Part shown: positions 16,158-25,191 of the stretch, piece after piece
Layout of the letters: each line of letters starts with the position of its first letter
Position numbering within the stretch: the stretch's first letter is position 1
Assembly: GCA_022984795.1 (NCBI GenBank)
Contig: JALIHJ010000045.1
Coordinates: forward strand, 1-64,000
DNA length: 64,000 nucleotides
Source: Fabrea salina
Lineage: Eukaryota; Ciliophora; Heterotrichea; Heterotrichida; Fabreidae
Reading direction: 5' to 3'
Notes under the pieces: generated by a model
Told to the model about the DNA's origin: nothing
Databases searched by the model: none
Seen by the model: the letters and a program-made list of their open reading frames with translations, nothing else
Translations under genes and position numbers: made by a program

Positions 16158-18608
16158 TTAAGCTGGTTGCCATGAAACCTTAGCTGATCTTACAAAGCTT
16201 TCCACACTCGGCACTGCCATCGAGTGCATCATGAACTCAAGTTGCCCCGCTTCAATGCGCTTCTTAACCAGAGGAATCTTTGCACTGAACAGCATGTTTT
16301 CTGAAGCACTGCAGTCCAGAGTAACTTCTATTGCTTGGGCTTGTTCGTTGTAGAGTCCGTAGCTGTAGCAGTGAGTGGCCTTTGAAAAGTGGTAAAAGCA
16401 CCTGACTCCTGTTCTGTTTTCTAACTCAGTTCCGTACTTCTCAATAAGCAGAATGTTCGCTCTGTTGTCTAAGTCCGTTTGTACAGCGTCTCGCACTGTC
16501 ACAGCTATTTCAGACTCACTGTGGAAAGTCAATACAAAGCAACGAGACCTAACTGAGTAAAGTTCTTCGTCGTAACCCAAAAGCTCCAACCAACCGGAAA
16601 TAGTTTCATGTCCGTTGCTCCGAATTTGATCCCTGAAGAAGTCTCTGAAGCCTTGGAGAGTAATTCCAGAATCAGTGTTGCAGTACCTTTTCAGGATTTT
16701 TTGTTTAAACTCCACTTCACTAATGGTTCTTCCAATGCATTCATAAAAACCTTTGAACTCAGTGTAGGAAAGTTCACTGTTCAGGAGCATGTCGAATTTA
16801 CGGAAGATATCGTCTATTGTAGACCTAGCTATGGGAGTTAGTTCTCCGTCCCGAGAAGTAAGGTTGACCTTTTCTCTGGGAGCCTCAGGAGGTCTTCTTA
16901 ACAAGCACCCAGAAGTGACAGGCAACACAATGTAACTCCCTGCACCAAGACTTACTTCAAGTTGGTTTTGCCGCTCAACTGCCAACTCACTTTTTTCAAG
17001 CAAAGTAAGAGTTCCATCAGGCATTTTCTTCAGAATAACAATTCCAATGTCTAAGCAACTCCTTCGAGAAGACACTCCAAAGACCCTTTCGTCTTCTTGG
17101 TGGATTCCTATGTAAATCCTTTTAGGTTGGCCCAGTTCTATGCTGTAGTACCACTTGGACACAGCAACTTCTAAGTCAGGGTCTTCTTTGTCCTGGACCC
17201 TTACAAACTTGCCTTTGATCCTTACTTCGTCCCAGTTCTTCACTGCACACACGTTTAAGCTCGAAAAGTTTTCAATGAAGTCATCGTAACTCATCCAGAA
17301 GTTGCTGTCTTCTTCGTCGAAAACAGGCCGCAAAGCGTTTCTCATTTCCATACTCCAGAGGTCAGACTTTTCGCTCCAGTCGCCTTTCCACTCAATCTTG
17401 CCCCAGGGATTCCTGAAGTTAATCAAGCACTGTCCTTTGACTTGCTTGCAAGTAATGATTGCGTAGGAGTGCCCTGGAATTAAACCACACGACAAAGTCC
17501 CCATATAATTGGACTCGTTCCACCTTTCTTCGCCAGGAGTCGAAGCTGTAAGTAAGTACCCAGTTTCTTCGTAGTCCTTCATCATAAGCCAAAGTTCTCC
17601 ACTTTCAATCTTTTTTTGGACTTGTTCGTCACTTAAGTTGTAAGACAGACAAGGACAACCTGTTAGGTCGATCAACCCCTCCGACGCCAAACCTCCTTTT
17701 AGCAAGTAGTAGTTCCCATGCAGCTTTGCATAGGCTTTTTCCAAAACCAAAACCCAAAGTTCGTTGCCACTCGATTGCGAAAAAATAGGTCCTCCCATGG
17801 GGTAGCACGGAAAGTAGTCGTCAACCGTCACAGTGACCCACTCGCCGTTTTTGCAGAGTTTGACTCTGTAAAGTCCATTTCCACTGACGTGTTTAGTTAC
17901 GAAAAGTCTTTGCACCAAAGCAGGCCTTTCAGAAAGCGAAGCCAAAGCACACATAAACCAAGAGTCTCCTAGTTGGCCTTGCCTGATGTCACTGGGTTCG
18001 ACTTCGTCTGCGAAAATACTGGGGTCAAGCAAGCCCCGGGAGTAGTCCACTTGCATAAAGTCTTTGGGACGCCTCCAGTGAACTAACTGTTCTTGTCCGT
18101 AGTCCTCAATGCTGCTGTAAATAGAAAACTTGTTTGGAGGGAACTCCAAGTCTACGAAGTTTATGTCGTTGTTTTTAAGAATTTTTTCGATTTGGCTCAT
18201 TGGGGCGTTCATGGACACCTTCGCAAATACCTTTTCAGCCTTTTCAATAAGGTTGAGGACTTGGGCAGACTCCCTTGCAAGGTACCTTTCTTGGAGGCCC
18301 CTGGGGGCTGACTTAAGCATGAACCTGAACTTGCTTTTTAAACTCCAGTGCTTAAACATCTTCACAACTGCAACAGTTTTGGTTTCGAAAGCTTCGATGA
18401 CGGTGTTTTTGATCAAGCCGTCTCCGTCTTCCAACTCAATATTCTTAGATCCTTCCAAATCTATAGTGAATTCTAAAGTATTGAGTTTCTGGAGCTCCAC
18501 TTTGAACTCGTAAGTGCACTCAATTCCTTCGCTTCCAGGAGTGACTACTTTGTGCAGAACTATTCCTGGGTTAAGTTCTTTAGTTGTTACAACTGACTTA
18601 TCGGTCAT
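16158..18608 (-). CDS. calpain-like protein lacking the catalytic Cys
   Basis: 816 residues. After an N-terminal region of about 170 residues comes a calpain cysteine-protease core (about 185-430). The nucleophile box reads QGQLGDSWFMC, with Ser216 where calpains have Cys; the codon is TCT at 17961-17963, one base from TGT. The other catalytic residues are kept: His380 in PGHSYAI and Asn400 in FRNPWGK. Downstream is a C2-like calpain beta-sandwich with SLGAGSYIVLP, a helical EF-hand-like part (about 590-660) and a C-terminal beta-rich domain. The most likely reading is a pseudoprotease with a scaffolding or inhibitory role; calpains with altered triads are known in protists. Confidence 0.9.
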   Translation of the reverse strand: MTDKSVVTTKELNPGIVLHKVVTPGSEGIECTYEFKVELQKLNTLEFTIDLEGSKNIELEDGDGLIKNTVIEAFETKTVAVVKMFKHWSLKSKFRFMLKSAPRGLQERYLARESAQVLNLIEKAEKVFAKVSMNAPMSQIEKILKNNDINFVDLEFPPNKFSIYSSIEDYGQEQLVHWRRPKDFMQVDYSRGLLDPSIFADEVEPSDIRQGQLGDSWFMCALASLSERPALVQRLFVTKHVSGNGLYRVKLCKNGEWVTVTVDDYFPCYPMGGPIFSQSSGNELWVLVLEKAYAKLHGNYYLLKGGLASEGLIDLTGCPCLSYNLSDEQVQKKIESGELWLMMKDYEETGYLLTASTPGEERWNESNYMGTLSCGLIPGHSYAIITCKQVKGQCLINFRNPWGKIEWKGDWSEKSDLWSMEMRNALRPVFDEEDSNFWMSYDDFIENFSSLNVCAVKNWDEVRIKGKFVRVQDKEDPDLEVAVSKWYYSIELGQPKRIYIGIHQEDERVFGVSSRRSCLDIGIVILKKMPDGTLTLLEKSELAVERQNQLEVSLGAGSYIVLPVTSGCLLRRPPEAPREKVNLTSRDGELTPIARSTIDDIFRKFDMLLNSELSYTEFKGFYECIGRTISEVEFKQKILKRYCNTDSGITLQGFRDFFRDQIRSNGHETISGWLELLGYDEELYSVRSRCFVLTFHSESEIAVTVRDAVQTDLDNRANILLIEKYGTELENRTGVRCFYHFSKATHCYSYGLYNEQAQAIEVTLDCSASENMLFSAKIPLVKKRIEAGQLEFMMHSMAVPSVESFVRSAKVSWQPA

Positions 18609-18624
18609 TTTTCTTAAATTTAAA

Positions 18625-19137
18625 ATGGTGCTTGAACTTGAATACGAGTGGGAGTGTTGGTACGACCACGCTGTTTCAGGACGGTCTGCTCAGAACTACG
18701 AAGACACACTCCACAAAGTCTGCACTCTGAGGAGTGTAGAAGAGTTCTGGGGGTGCTATGCTCACCTTTCAGGAATTCATACCTTAGGTCCTAAGTGTGG
18801 GTATCACTTTATGAAGAAAGGAGTGAAGCCTATGTGGGAGCACCCACAAAACAAAGAAGGAGGCATTTGGCAGTTCAAAGTTCCTAAGGAAAGTGCCCAA
18901 ACTGTTTGGAAAGACTTCCTTATCAGTGTAATTGGCCATAGTTACAGTGAGTTCCTCAAGGAGCAAGTCAACGGAATCAGCATCACTAACAGACAAGGTG
19001 AGTTCTACATCAACATGTGGGTTGACTCGCAAGATCCCCAAAACGGAGTTGCGAACTGGTTTGCAGAACAAACGCAAGTCCCAGCAAAGTCTGTTTTCAA
19101 GACCTGTTTTTCTCTCATAAAAAACTATAAGAGCTAA
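18625..19137 (+). CDS. eIF4E-family cap-binding protein, 4EHP-like
   Basis: 170 residues from the ATG at 18625, chosen because the preceding in-frame codons lie inside the calpain gene. Family marks are [38 protein letters not shown] and VIGHSYSEF. The Trp102-equivalent is present (KPMWE), while the Trp56-equivalent is Tyr (SAQNYEDTL), as in class II eIF4E2/4EHP. Class II members often repress rather than start translation. The protein is almost pure core with little N-terminal tail. Only 16 bases separate its start from the divergent calpain start. Confidence 0.88.
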   Translation: MVLELEYEWECWYDHAVSGRSAQNYEDTLHKVCTLRSVEEFWGCYAHLSGIHTLGPKCGYHFMKKGVKPMWEHPQNKEGGIWQFKVPKESAQTVWKDFLISVIGHSYSEFLKEQVNGISITNRQGEFYINMWVDSQDPQNGVANWFAEQTQVPAKSVFKTCFSLIKNYKS

Positions 19138-19175
19138 TATATAAGTTAAAAGCGTGTGGCAAATATCACCATATT

Positions 19176-20228
19176 ATGTTAAGGCCACGCGTACGCAGGT
19201 TTGCTTCAATTTTATTTGGGAGTTCGCCTGAAGTCTCTTCATCACTTACTACCTCCAAAAAGAACATGCTAGGAGCTATCAACGACGCCCTTGACATTGT
19301 TTTAAGCAACGACTCAACTGCCTGCATATTTGGCGAGGACGTGGCCTTTGGAGGGGTTTTCAGGTGCACTGATGGGCTCAGAGAAAAGTATGGAGAATCC
19401 CGTGTGTTCAACACTCCTCTCTGTGAACAAGGAATTGCTGGATTTGCCATTGGACTGTCTTCTTTAGGAGTCACTTCAATTGCTGAAATGCAGTTTGCCG
19501 ACTACATCTTCCCTGCATTTGACCAGTTGGTCAACGAAGCTGCCAAGTTCAGGTACAGGACAGGCAACCAGTTCAACTGTGGGAAGTTAACTGTCAGAGC
19601 TCCATACGCAGCTGTGGGTCACGGAGCACTTTACCACTCACAAAGTCCTGAAGCGTACTTTGCCCACACACCAGGTTTGAAAGTGGTCATTCCTAGAGGC
19701 CCTGTGCAGGCCAAAGGACTGCTACTTGCTAGCATCCGGGACAAAAACCCTGTGATTTTCTTTGAACCTAAAAGTCTTTATAGAATGGCAACAGGCCAAG
19801 TTCCACAGGGAGACTACGAAATTCCTCTAGGAAAAGCTGAGGTTGTAAAGGAAGGAGAGCATGTCACTATGATCGGGTACGGGCTGCAGTTACTACACAT
19901 GGAACAAGCTATCAAAAGGGCTGAAGAAGAATTGAACATTACTTGTGAGTTGATCGATTTAAGAACCATTTCTCCACTAGATACTGAGTGCATTGTCAAC
20001 AGTGTTAAGAAAACTGGAAGAGCTGTTATAGCTCACGAAGCCCCTAGGTTCGGAGGATTTGGTGCAGAAATAACAAGCCTGATTCAAGAAGAATGCTTGC
20101 TTTACTTAGAAGCACCTGTTGCTAGAGTTTGTGGGTGGGATACTCCTTTCCCTCTTATCTATGAAAAGTTCTATTATCCTGATCAATATAGGATTTTCGA
20201 GGCCATTAAAAAAACTATAGAATTCTAA
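19176..20228 (+). CDS. BCKDHB: branched-chain 2-oxoacid dehydrogenase E1 beta subunit
   Basis: 350 residues. The N-terminus [17 protein letters not shown] is Arg-rich without acids, as in a mitochondrial presequence. The transketolase-like fold is seen in [46 protein letters not shown], and the C-terminal domain in [11 protein letters not shown] and the FGGFGAEI stretch. FGGVFRCT and the downstream text favour BCKDH over pyruvate dehydrogenase E1 beta. It would act with E1 alpha, E2 and E3 to break down Leu, Ile and Val keto acids. The carnitine acyltransferase gene follows 60 bases later; acyl-carnitines are a common fate of BCKDH products, but the link is inference. Confidence 0.92.
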   Translation: MLRPRVRRFASILFGSSPEVSSSLTTSKKNMLGAINDALDIVLSNDSTACIFGEDVAFGGVFRCTDGLREKYGESRVFNTPLCEQGIAGFAIGLSSLGVTSIAEMQFADYIFPAFDQLVNEAAKFRYRTGNQFNCGKLTVRAPYAAVGHGALYHSQSPEAYFAHTPGLKVVIPRGPVQAKGLLLASIRDKNPVIFFEPKSLYRMATGQVPQGDYEIPLGKAEVVKEGEHVTMIGYGLQLLHMEQAIKRAEEELNITCELIDLRTISPLDTECIVNSVKKTGRAVIAHEAPRFGGFGAEITSLIQEECLLYLEAPVARVCGWDTPFPLIYEKFYYPDQYRIFEAIKKTIEF

Positions 20229-20288
20229 TAATAACCAATTTAACATATTTATTGTTAAACGTATATAAATGACTACTTTAACTAATAA

Positions 20289-22028
20289 ATGAAAAGGTTC
20301 TTTGGTAAAGGCAGAATGCTTGTGAACGAAGACAAACTCCCCAACCTTCCTCTCGAGCCCCTTGAACTCACTCTTGACAAGTACTACAACTCCCTTACTC
20401 CCATCCTTTCCCCCCGTGAACTCTCCCGCACTCTAAAAGCCATTCAGGACACCCTTAAGTTCCAAGGCCCCCAAGTCCACTCTGCACTCAAGCAAAAGAA
20501 TGCCAAGTTCAGGAACCACATGACTGAGTGGTGGGCTGACAAGACTTACCTGAGTGTGAGGGACAGCATAGCAGTGTACTCTAACTTCTACGGAGGAATC
20601 AACTACGACCGACCCTTTCCAGGAGCCAAGGACTACTGCGAGGCTGCAGGCTTGTTTGTGTACGGAGCTCTCAAGTACAAACAGTTGGTGGATTGGGAAA
20701 TGCTTCAGCCTAGAAAACTCAGCATGTCTCAGTACAAAAAGATGTTTGGAGTCAGCAGAATACCAGGGAAGGAGATTGACAGCCTCAAAAGGTCCCAGAG
20801 TCCCTCCACCATAGCAGTGCTGCGGAACAACCACATCTTTTTGGTGCCTGCTTACGACTCTGAGGGCAACATGTTCTCCCCAGCTACTTACACCCAAATG
20901 TTCAGGAAGGTGGTTGACCACACCCACTCCAAAGACCCTTACCCCTTAGGAATGATGACCTACGACGCCAGACCTCACTGGGCAGAGTTCAGGTCGCGCA
21001 TGGAAAGCATCTCTCCACAGAACGCCCAGAACCTGGACTTAGTGGACTCGAGTGTGTTTTCAGTGTCTTTGAGTGACAAGAGCTTTGAGGACGTGAGTGA
21101 GTTGTCTTACGACATCTACATGGGAGAAGCCACTGACAAGTGGATAGACAAGAGTTTGCACGTTGTATTTTACCAGGACTGCAAAGGAGGTTTTCAGGCA
21201 GAACACTCAAGTGCAGAGGGGATTGTGTTCAAGGAAATGATTGAGTATGCAAACAACTTAGCAGCAGAAGGAATAGAAAGGGGAGAAGCAAGTGGGTTCT
21301 CAATCCAGAAGTTGGGGTTTGAGTACGACGAAGAACTGAAAGCAGCAATGAAGAAAGCAGAACAAAGAGTACTGGATGAGTGCTCCAACCAACAAGTCAA
21401 AGTAGCAAGGTTGCCTTTTGGGAAGAACCTAGCTAAGCAAACCAACGTCTTAAGACCAGACTCGTTTGTGCAGTTGAGTTACCAACTGGCGTGGTACAAC
21501 AACTTCGGAGAAGTGCCTCCTACTTATGAAACAGCGATTACAAGAGCTTTTTACGACGGAAGAACCGACAACGTAAGAGTTTGTTCCAAAGAAACCTTAG
21601 CAATGTGCAAGTTACTCAATAGCAATACAAATAATGACCAAAAACTAGAAGTAATTAAAAAGGCCTCTGATGTTCATACTAATATGACAAAGATGGCTAT
21701 GAGAGGGAAAGGAATAGACAGGCCATTGTGGGCTCACATGTGCCAAGCAGAAGAAATGGGAATAGAGCTTCCAATATTTAAGGATCCTGCTTGGGAGAAG
21801 TCGCGCAGGTTTGTTTTGTCTACCTCTAACATAGGAGCTTTTGACACGTTCTTTGGGTATGGCTCAATGTACCCAGACGGAATAGCGAGTTGCTATACAA
21901 TCCAAGACAAGGGATCTATTCACAATGCTTCTAACTTCAAGAAACAGAGGAGATTAGATGCTAGAGATTGGCTTAAGAGTGTAGAAAAAGCATCTCAACA
22001 GATTAAAGTTATATTAGAAAGTAGTTAG
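20289..22028 (+). CDS. carnitine O-acyltransferase, copy 1
   Basis: 579 residues. The choline/carnitine acyltransferase family is shown by LPNLPLEPLELTLDKYY, the aromatic WWADKTYLSVRDSIAV segment, the catalytic His in QAEHSSAEGI, SYQLAWYNNFGEVPPTYETA and GRTDNVRVCS. These enzymes shuttle acyl groups between CoA and carnitine in mitochondria or peroxisomes. Length and motifs best fit carnitine acetyltransferase. It is one of three paralogs in the window (others at 40450 and 45709, on the opposite strand), nearly identical over long blocks but divergent in others. Copy 1 reads LSPRELSRTLKAI where the others read LSPHELSCTQKAI. Confidence 0.93.
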   Translation: MKRFFGKGRMLVNEDKLPNLPLEPLELTLDKYYNSLTPILSPRELSRTLKAIQDTLKFQGPQVHSALKQKNAKFRNHMTEWWADKTYLSVRDSIAVYSNFYGGINYDRPFPGAKDYCEAAGLFVYGALKYKQLVDWEMLQPRKLSMSQYKKMFGVSRIPGKEIDSLKRSQSPSTIAVLRNNHIFLVPAYDSEGNMFSPATYTQMFRKVVDHTHSKDPYPLGMMTYDARPHWAEFRSRMESISPQNAQNLDLVDSSVFSVSLSDKSFEDVSELSYDIYMGEATDKWIDKSLHVVFYQDCKGGFQAEHSSAEGIVFKEMIEYANNLAAEGIERGEASGFSIQKLGFEYDEELKAAMKKAEQRVLDECSNQQVKVARLPFGKNLAKQTNVLRPDSFVQLSYQLAWYNNFGEVPPTYETAITRAFYDGRTDNVRVCSKETLAMCKLLNSNTNNDQKLEVIKKASDVHTNMTKMAMRGKGIDRPLWAHMCQAEEMGIELPIFKDPAWEKSRRFVLSTSNIGAFDTFFGYGSMYPDGIASCYTIQDKGSIHNASNFKKQRRLDARDWLKSVEKASQQIKVILESS

Positions 22029-22252
22029 GATCTATAAATTAGCATTAGAAAATAAAAGGCACTCTGATCAAACTGAGAAAAGCTAAGGCAAAAAATTCAA
22101 CCTCTAAGCAAAGAAACTCTCACCAGAAAAGTACAGTTAGAACTGTAGAGTCTGTGGTCAAAACTAACATTCAGGAGTTCCATTTGCACTTTTGTCAACT
22201 CGAAGACACTTAAACTCATAGTATTGACTAGTTAGGAACAAACGGTAAATAA
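22029..22252. other. spacer holding an orphan open frame without ATG
   Basis: Between carnitine acyltransferase copy 1 and inositol synthase, plus-strand bases 22049-22213 stay open for 54 codons and end in TAA. The predicted peptide is Lys/Arg/Ser-rich at first (KLRKAKAKNSTSKQR) and ends in CQLEDT. There is no ATG in this frame and no ATG at all upstream within the spacer. It could be chance, an exon remnant, or part of a 3' or 5' untranslated region. No tRNA is seen. Confidence 0.3.
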
Positions 22253-23809
22253 ATGGCAGGGAGCAGCTTTGTGGCAGAGGAACTAATAGTGAACAGTCCT
22301 AATGTGAGCTACACCAACTCAGAAATCACTTCTCTGTTTGAGTACAGAGACTCAAGTGTCAGAGAAAACATAATTACACCAACTTGCGAAAGACTCGTAT
22401 TCAAGACCCAGCGCGAGATCCCAAGAACAGGAGTCCTACTTGTAGGCTGGGGAGGCAATAACGGGTCTACACTCACAGCCGGAATTCTAGCAAACAAACT
22501 AAACGTCACATGGCACACCAAGGAAGGTCTGAGACGCCCCGACTACTTGGGAAGCATGACCCGCTCGACCACAATGCGAGTGGGAACTGACTCCCGACAA
22601 ATGCCAGTTTTTTCTCCCCTTTATAACTTAGTTCCTTTGGTAAACCCCAACGACCTTGAAATCGGAGGTTGGGACATTTCCAGTCTTAACTTGGCGGACT
22701 CCATGTCTAGGGCAAAGGTCCTTGACTACGACTTGCAGCGCCAACTGTACCCACGCATGAAAGACCTTGTCCCCTGGCCTTCAGTGTACATTCCTGAGTG
22801 GGTTGCTTCTAACCAGAGCGAAAGAGCTGACAACATTTTAACTGGAACTAAGTCTGAAATGCTCGAAGCCCTCAGAAGCAACATCCGTGACTTCAAGCAG
22901 TCCAGAAACCTCGACCAAGTCATAATACTTTGGACTGCAAACACTGAAAAGTACTCAGCTGTCAACTCTGGGACTCACGATACTATGTCCAATGTGCTTT
23001 CAGCCATTGAAAACAACAGTTCTGAAATATCTCCTTCAAGTCTTTTTGCAGTTGCCAGTATACTTGAAGGCTGCACTTACATCAACGGGTCTCCCCAAAA
23101 CACCTTTGTGCCAGGAATCATCGAACTTGCAGAGCACCACCAAGTGCTGATTGCAGGTGATGACTTCAAAAGTGGCCAAACCAAGATTAAAAGTGTGCTG
23201 TCTGACTTTTTAGTTAACTCAGGACTCAAACTTATGTCTGTGGTGAGTTACAACCACTTAGGAAACAACGACGGCAAAAACTTAAGTGCTCCTGAAACTT
23301 TTAGGTCAAAAGAAATATCTAAGTCAGGAGTGCTTGACGACGTAGTCAAAGCTAACAGACTTATGTACGAAGCTGATGAGTCCCCAGATCACTGTGTGGT
23401 GATTAAGTACGTTCCTTATGTGGGAGACAGCAAACGCGCTATGGACGAGTACATCAGTGAAATCTTTATGGGAGGCAAAAACACAATAGCACTCCACAAT
23501 ACATGCGAAGACTCTTTGCTGGCAGCACCTATTATTCTGGACTTAGTGATACTGGCTGAGTTGTGCAACCGAGTCCAAGTGAAAAGGGAAAAGGAAGAAG
23601 AGTTTTCTAAACTCCACCCTGTGCTGAGCATCTTAAGCTTCTTGTTGAAATCACCTTTGGTGCCTCCAGGCTCCCCGGTTGTGCACTCCTTGTTCCCGCA
23701 AAGGTACGCCATCACTAACTTTTTGAGAGCTTTAGTAGGACTCCCTTCTGAAAACTTTATGCTTCTCGACCACAAAGTCCCAAGCCTAAGAACTCATAAA
23801 AGTAATTAA
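22253..23809 (+). CDS. INO1: inositol-3-phosphate synthase
   Basis: 518 residues, the usual eukaryotic length. It is recognised by VGWGGNNGSTLTAG (NAD-binding loop), DYLGSMTRSTTMRVG, ILEGCTYINGSPQNTFVPG, AGDDFKSGQTK and VVSYNHLGNNDGKNL, which hold the catalytic lysines and active-site residues. It converts glucose-6-phosphate to inositol-3-phosphate, the first step of inositol synthesis. It feeds the phosphoinositide pathway whose kinase (9256) and phospholipase (30817) also lie in this window. It is convergent with the kinesin gene with nine bases between stop codons. Confidence 0.96.
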   Translation: MAGSSFVAEELIVNSPNVSYTNSEITSLFEYRDSSVRENIITPTCERLVFKTQREIPRTGVLLVGWGGNNGSTLTAGILANKLNVTWHTKEGLRRPDYLGSMTRSTTMRVGTDSRQMPVFSPLYNLVPLVNPNDLEIGGWDISSLNLADSMSRAKVLDYDLQRQLYPRMKDLVPWPSVYIPEWVASNQSERADNILTGTKSEMLEALRSNIRDFKQSRNLDQVIILWTANTEKYSAVNSGTHDTMSNVLSAIENNSSEISPSSLFAVASILEGCTYINGSPQNTFVPGIIELAEHHQVLIAGDDFKSGQTKIKSVLSDFLVNSGLKLMSVVSYNHLGNNDGKNLSAPETFRSKEISKSGVLDDVVKANRLMYEADESPDHCVVIKYVPYVGDSKRAMDEYISEIFMGGKNTIALHNTCEDSLLAAPIILDLVILAELCNRVQVKREKEEEFSKLHPVLSILSFLLKSPLVPPGSPVVHSLFPQRYAITNFLRALVGLPSENFMLLDHKVPSLRTHKSN

Positions 23810-23818
23810 CAGATTAAC

Positions 23819-25177
23819 TTACTCATTCAAAAGGCTTTTTAAGTACTCTATCTGCTGAAGGTAGTTTTCTTCTTTAATAAGCATGGCTTCTCGGAACAGC
23901 TGGAAGCATCTGTAAGCTTGTGGCATGGAGTTTATGATGAGTCTAGGCTCAGTTCCGTGTGAAAGGAACTGCGCAACTTGTTTTTTGCACAACTCGTAGT
24001 CTTCAGGTTGCATTTGGTTTCCAGACAACAAGTTGCCTGAGTTTTCTAGCTGTTCTTTGAGTTGTTGGTTTTCAATTTGGAGTCTCTGCAGAACAAGGTT
24101 GATGTCTACTTGTTCGTTAACAGTAACGTCTACAGTGAGTTTGCTGCACCTTTTGGCGAACTTTGCAGTGCTTAGGGTTTCTCCAAGTTGGTTGAAGTCA
24201 GAGTTCAAAGTAGCTACAAGCACTGTTTTGCAGTTGCCTCCTAAACTGTCCCTCAACACAGTGGTCATCATAGAGTTCCTGTAGGGCACATGGGCTCTTC
24301 TGTCTCTTTGGTAGTCGTGGAGAGCTATTATGACTTGTTCTAAGTAAGTCAGACTTAAGTTTATGTGCATAGCTTCTTTTAGGGTTTGTCCTTGGATCTG
24401 GGACTTCGCTATGCGTTCAGACCCTGCCAAGTCGACTAAGTGGAGTTTGGAGGTTCTGACTACTTCTGTGTCTCTTTGACGACTTTCAAAAGCAATAGTG
24501 AAGATGCAGTGGGAGCGTGAAGAAGCCATATTCATAGGAGTGCTGCTCATATGCCTAATGTAGTTCCCCATCATCAGCAAGTCAATTCCGTCACCTTCAG
24601 AAAACACTTGGTGAATGGACAAGTTCTTCATATGTAGGTTTCCGTGGAAGTCTTCATAAAGCTGGATCTTGACCCAGTCCTCCATAGGCAGTTCTGCGTG
24701 CTTTGTGTAAAGCAAGTCGTACCCGTTTTCGTTGTAGATTTCCATAAAGGTGCAATACACGTTGTAGTCAGTGTCTTCTCTTGCTTCGATCTCTTCAAAG
24801 ATGCACGTGAAGATCCTAGGAATGAGTCCTCTGAGTTCCCAAGACTCCTCTCCAGACATAGTGTAGGTCTTTCCACTGCCAGTTTGGCCGTAAGCAAAAA
24901 TAGTTCCGTTGAAGCCGTCCAAACAGCTCAGAGTTAAAGGTTTAGCTACGTACTCAAAGAGTTCTTCCTGTGTAGAGTCCTGGTCAAACACTCCTGTGAA
25001 CCTGAACTCTTGGGTTTCTTTTTGGTTGTTCACGTACCCTGCTTTTTCGTCTTTGGGCACGTGGAACTCTACTACGTTTTCGTATATACTGTACTCAATA
25101 GGGTTCCTTGGACTGAGTAAAGGTTACTTTTCTGAAGGCCGCAGTCTAGCGTAGGTTTCGAACTGGTACCTAACCAT
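23819..25177 (-). CDS. kinesin-9 family motor (KIF6-like)
   Basis: 447 residues after removing a 15-nt intron at 25113-25127, which restores the N-terminus MVRYQFETYARLRPSEN. The motor domain fills about residues 1-345: FAYGQTGSGKT (P-loop), SSRSHCIFTI (switch I), LVDLAGSER (switch II) and HVPYRNSMMTTVLRDSLGGN. The reading GYVNNQKETQEFRF and DQDSTQEELFE match KIF6/kinesin-9, which works inside motile cilia. The remaining 100 residues are a short coiled coil, so the tail is much shorter than animal KIF6. It starts 14 bases after the stop of the channel gene on the same strand. Confidence 0.92.
25113..25127 (-). other. 15-nt spliceosomal intron
   Basis: The minus-strand sequence is GTAACCTTTACTCAG. 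It sits in phase 2 between ...RLRPSE and N-PRNPIEY..., and its first TAA would stop the kinesin frame if kept. Confidence 0.92.
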
Positions 25178-25191
25178 TTTACTTGGTTACA

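Noticed and set aside
16945-16965. 16-nt GT...AG string in the calpain gene
   Set aside because: Removal would shift frame within the conserved SLGAGSYIVLP text, which reads through correctly without splicing.
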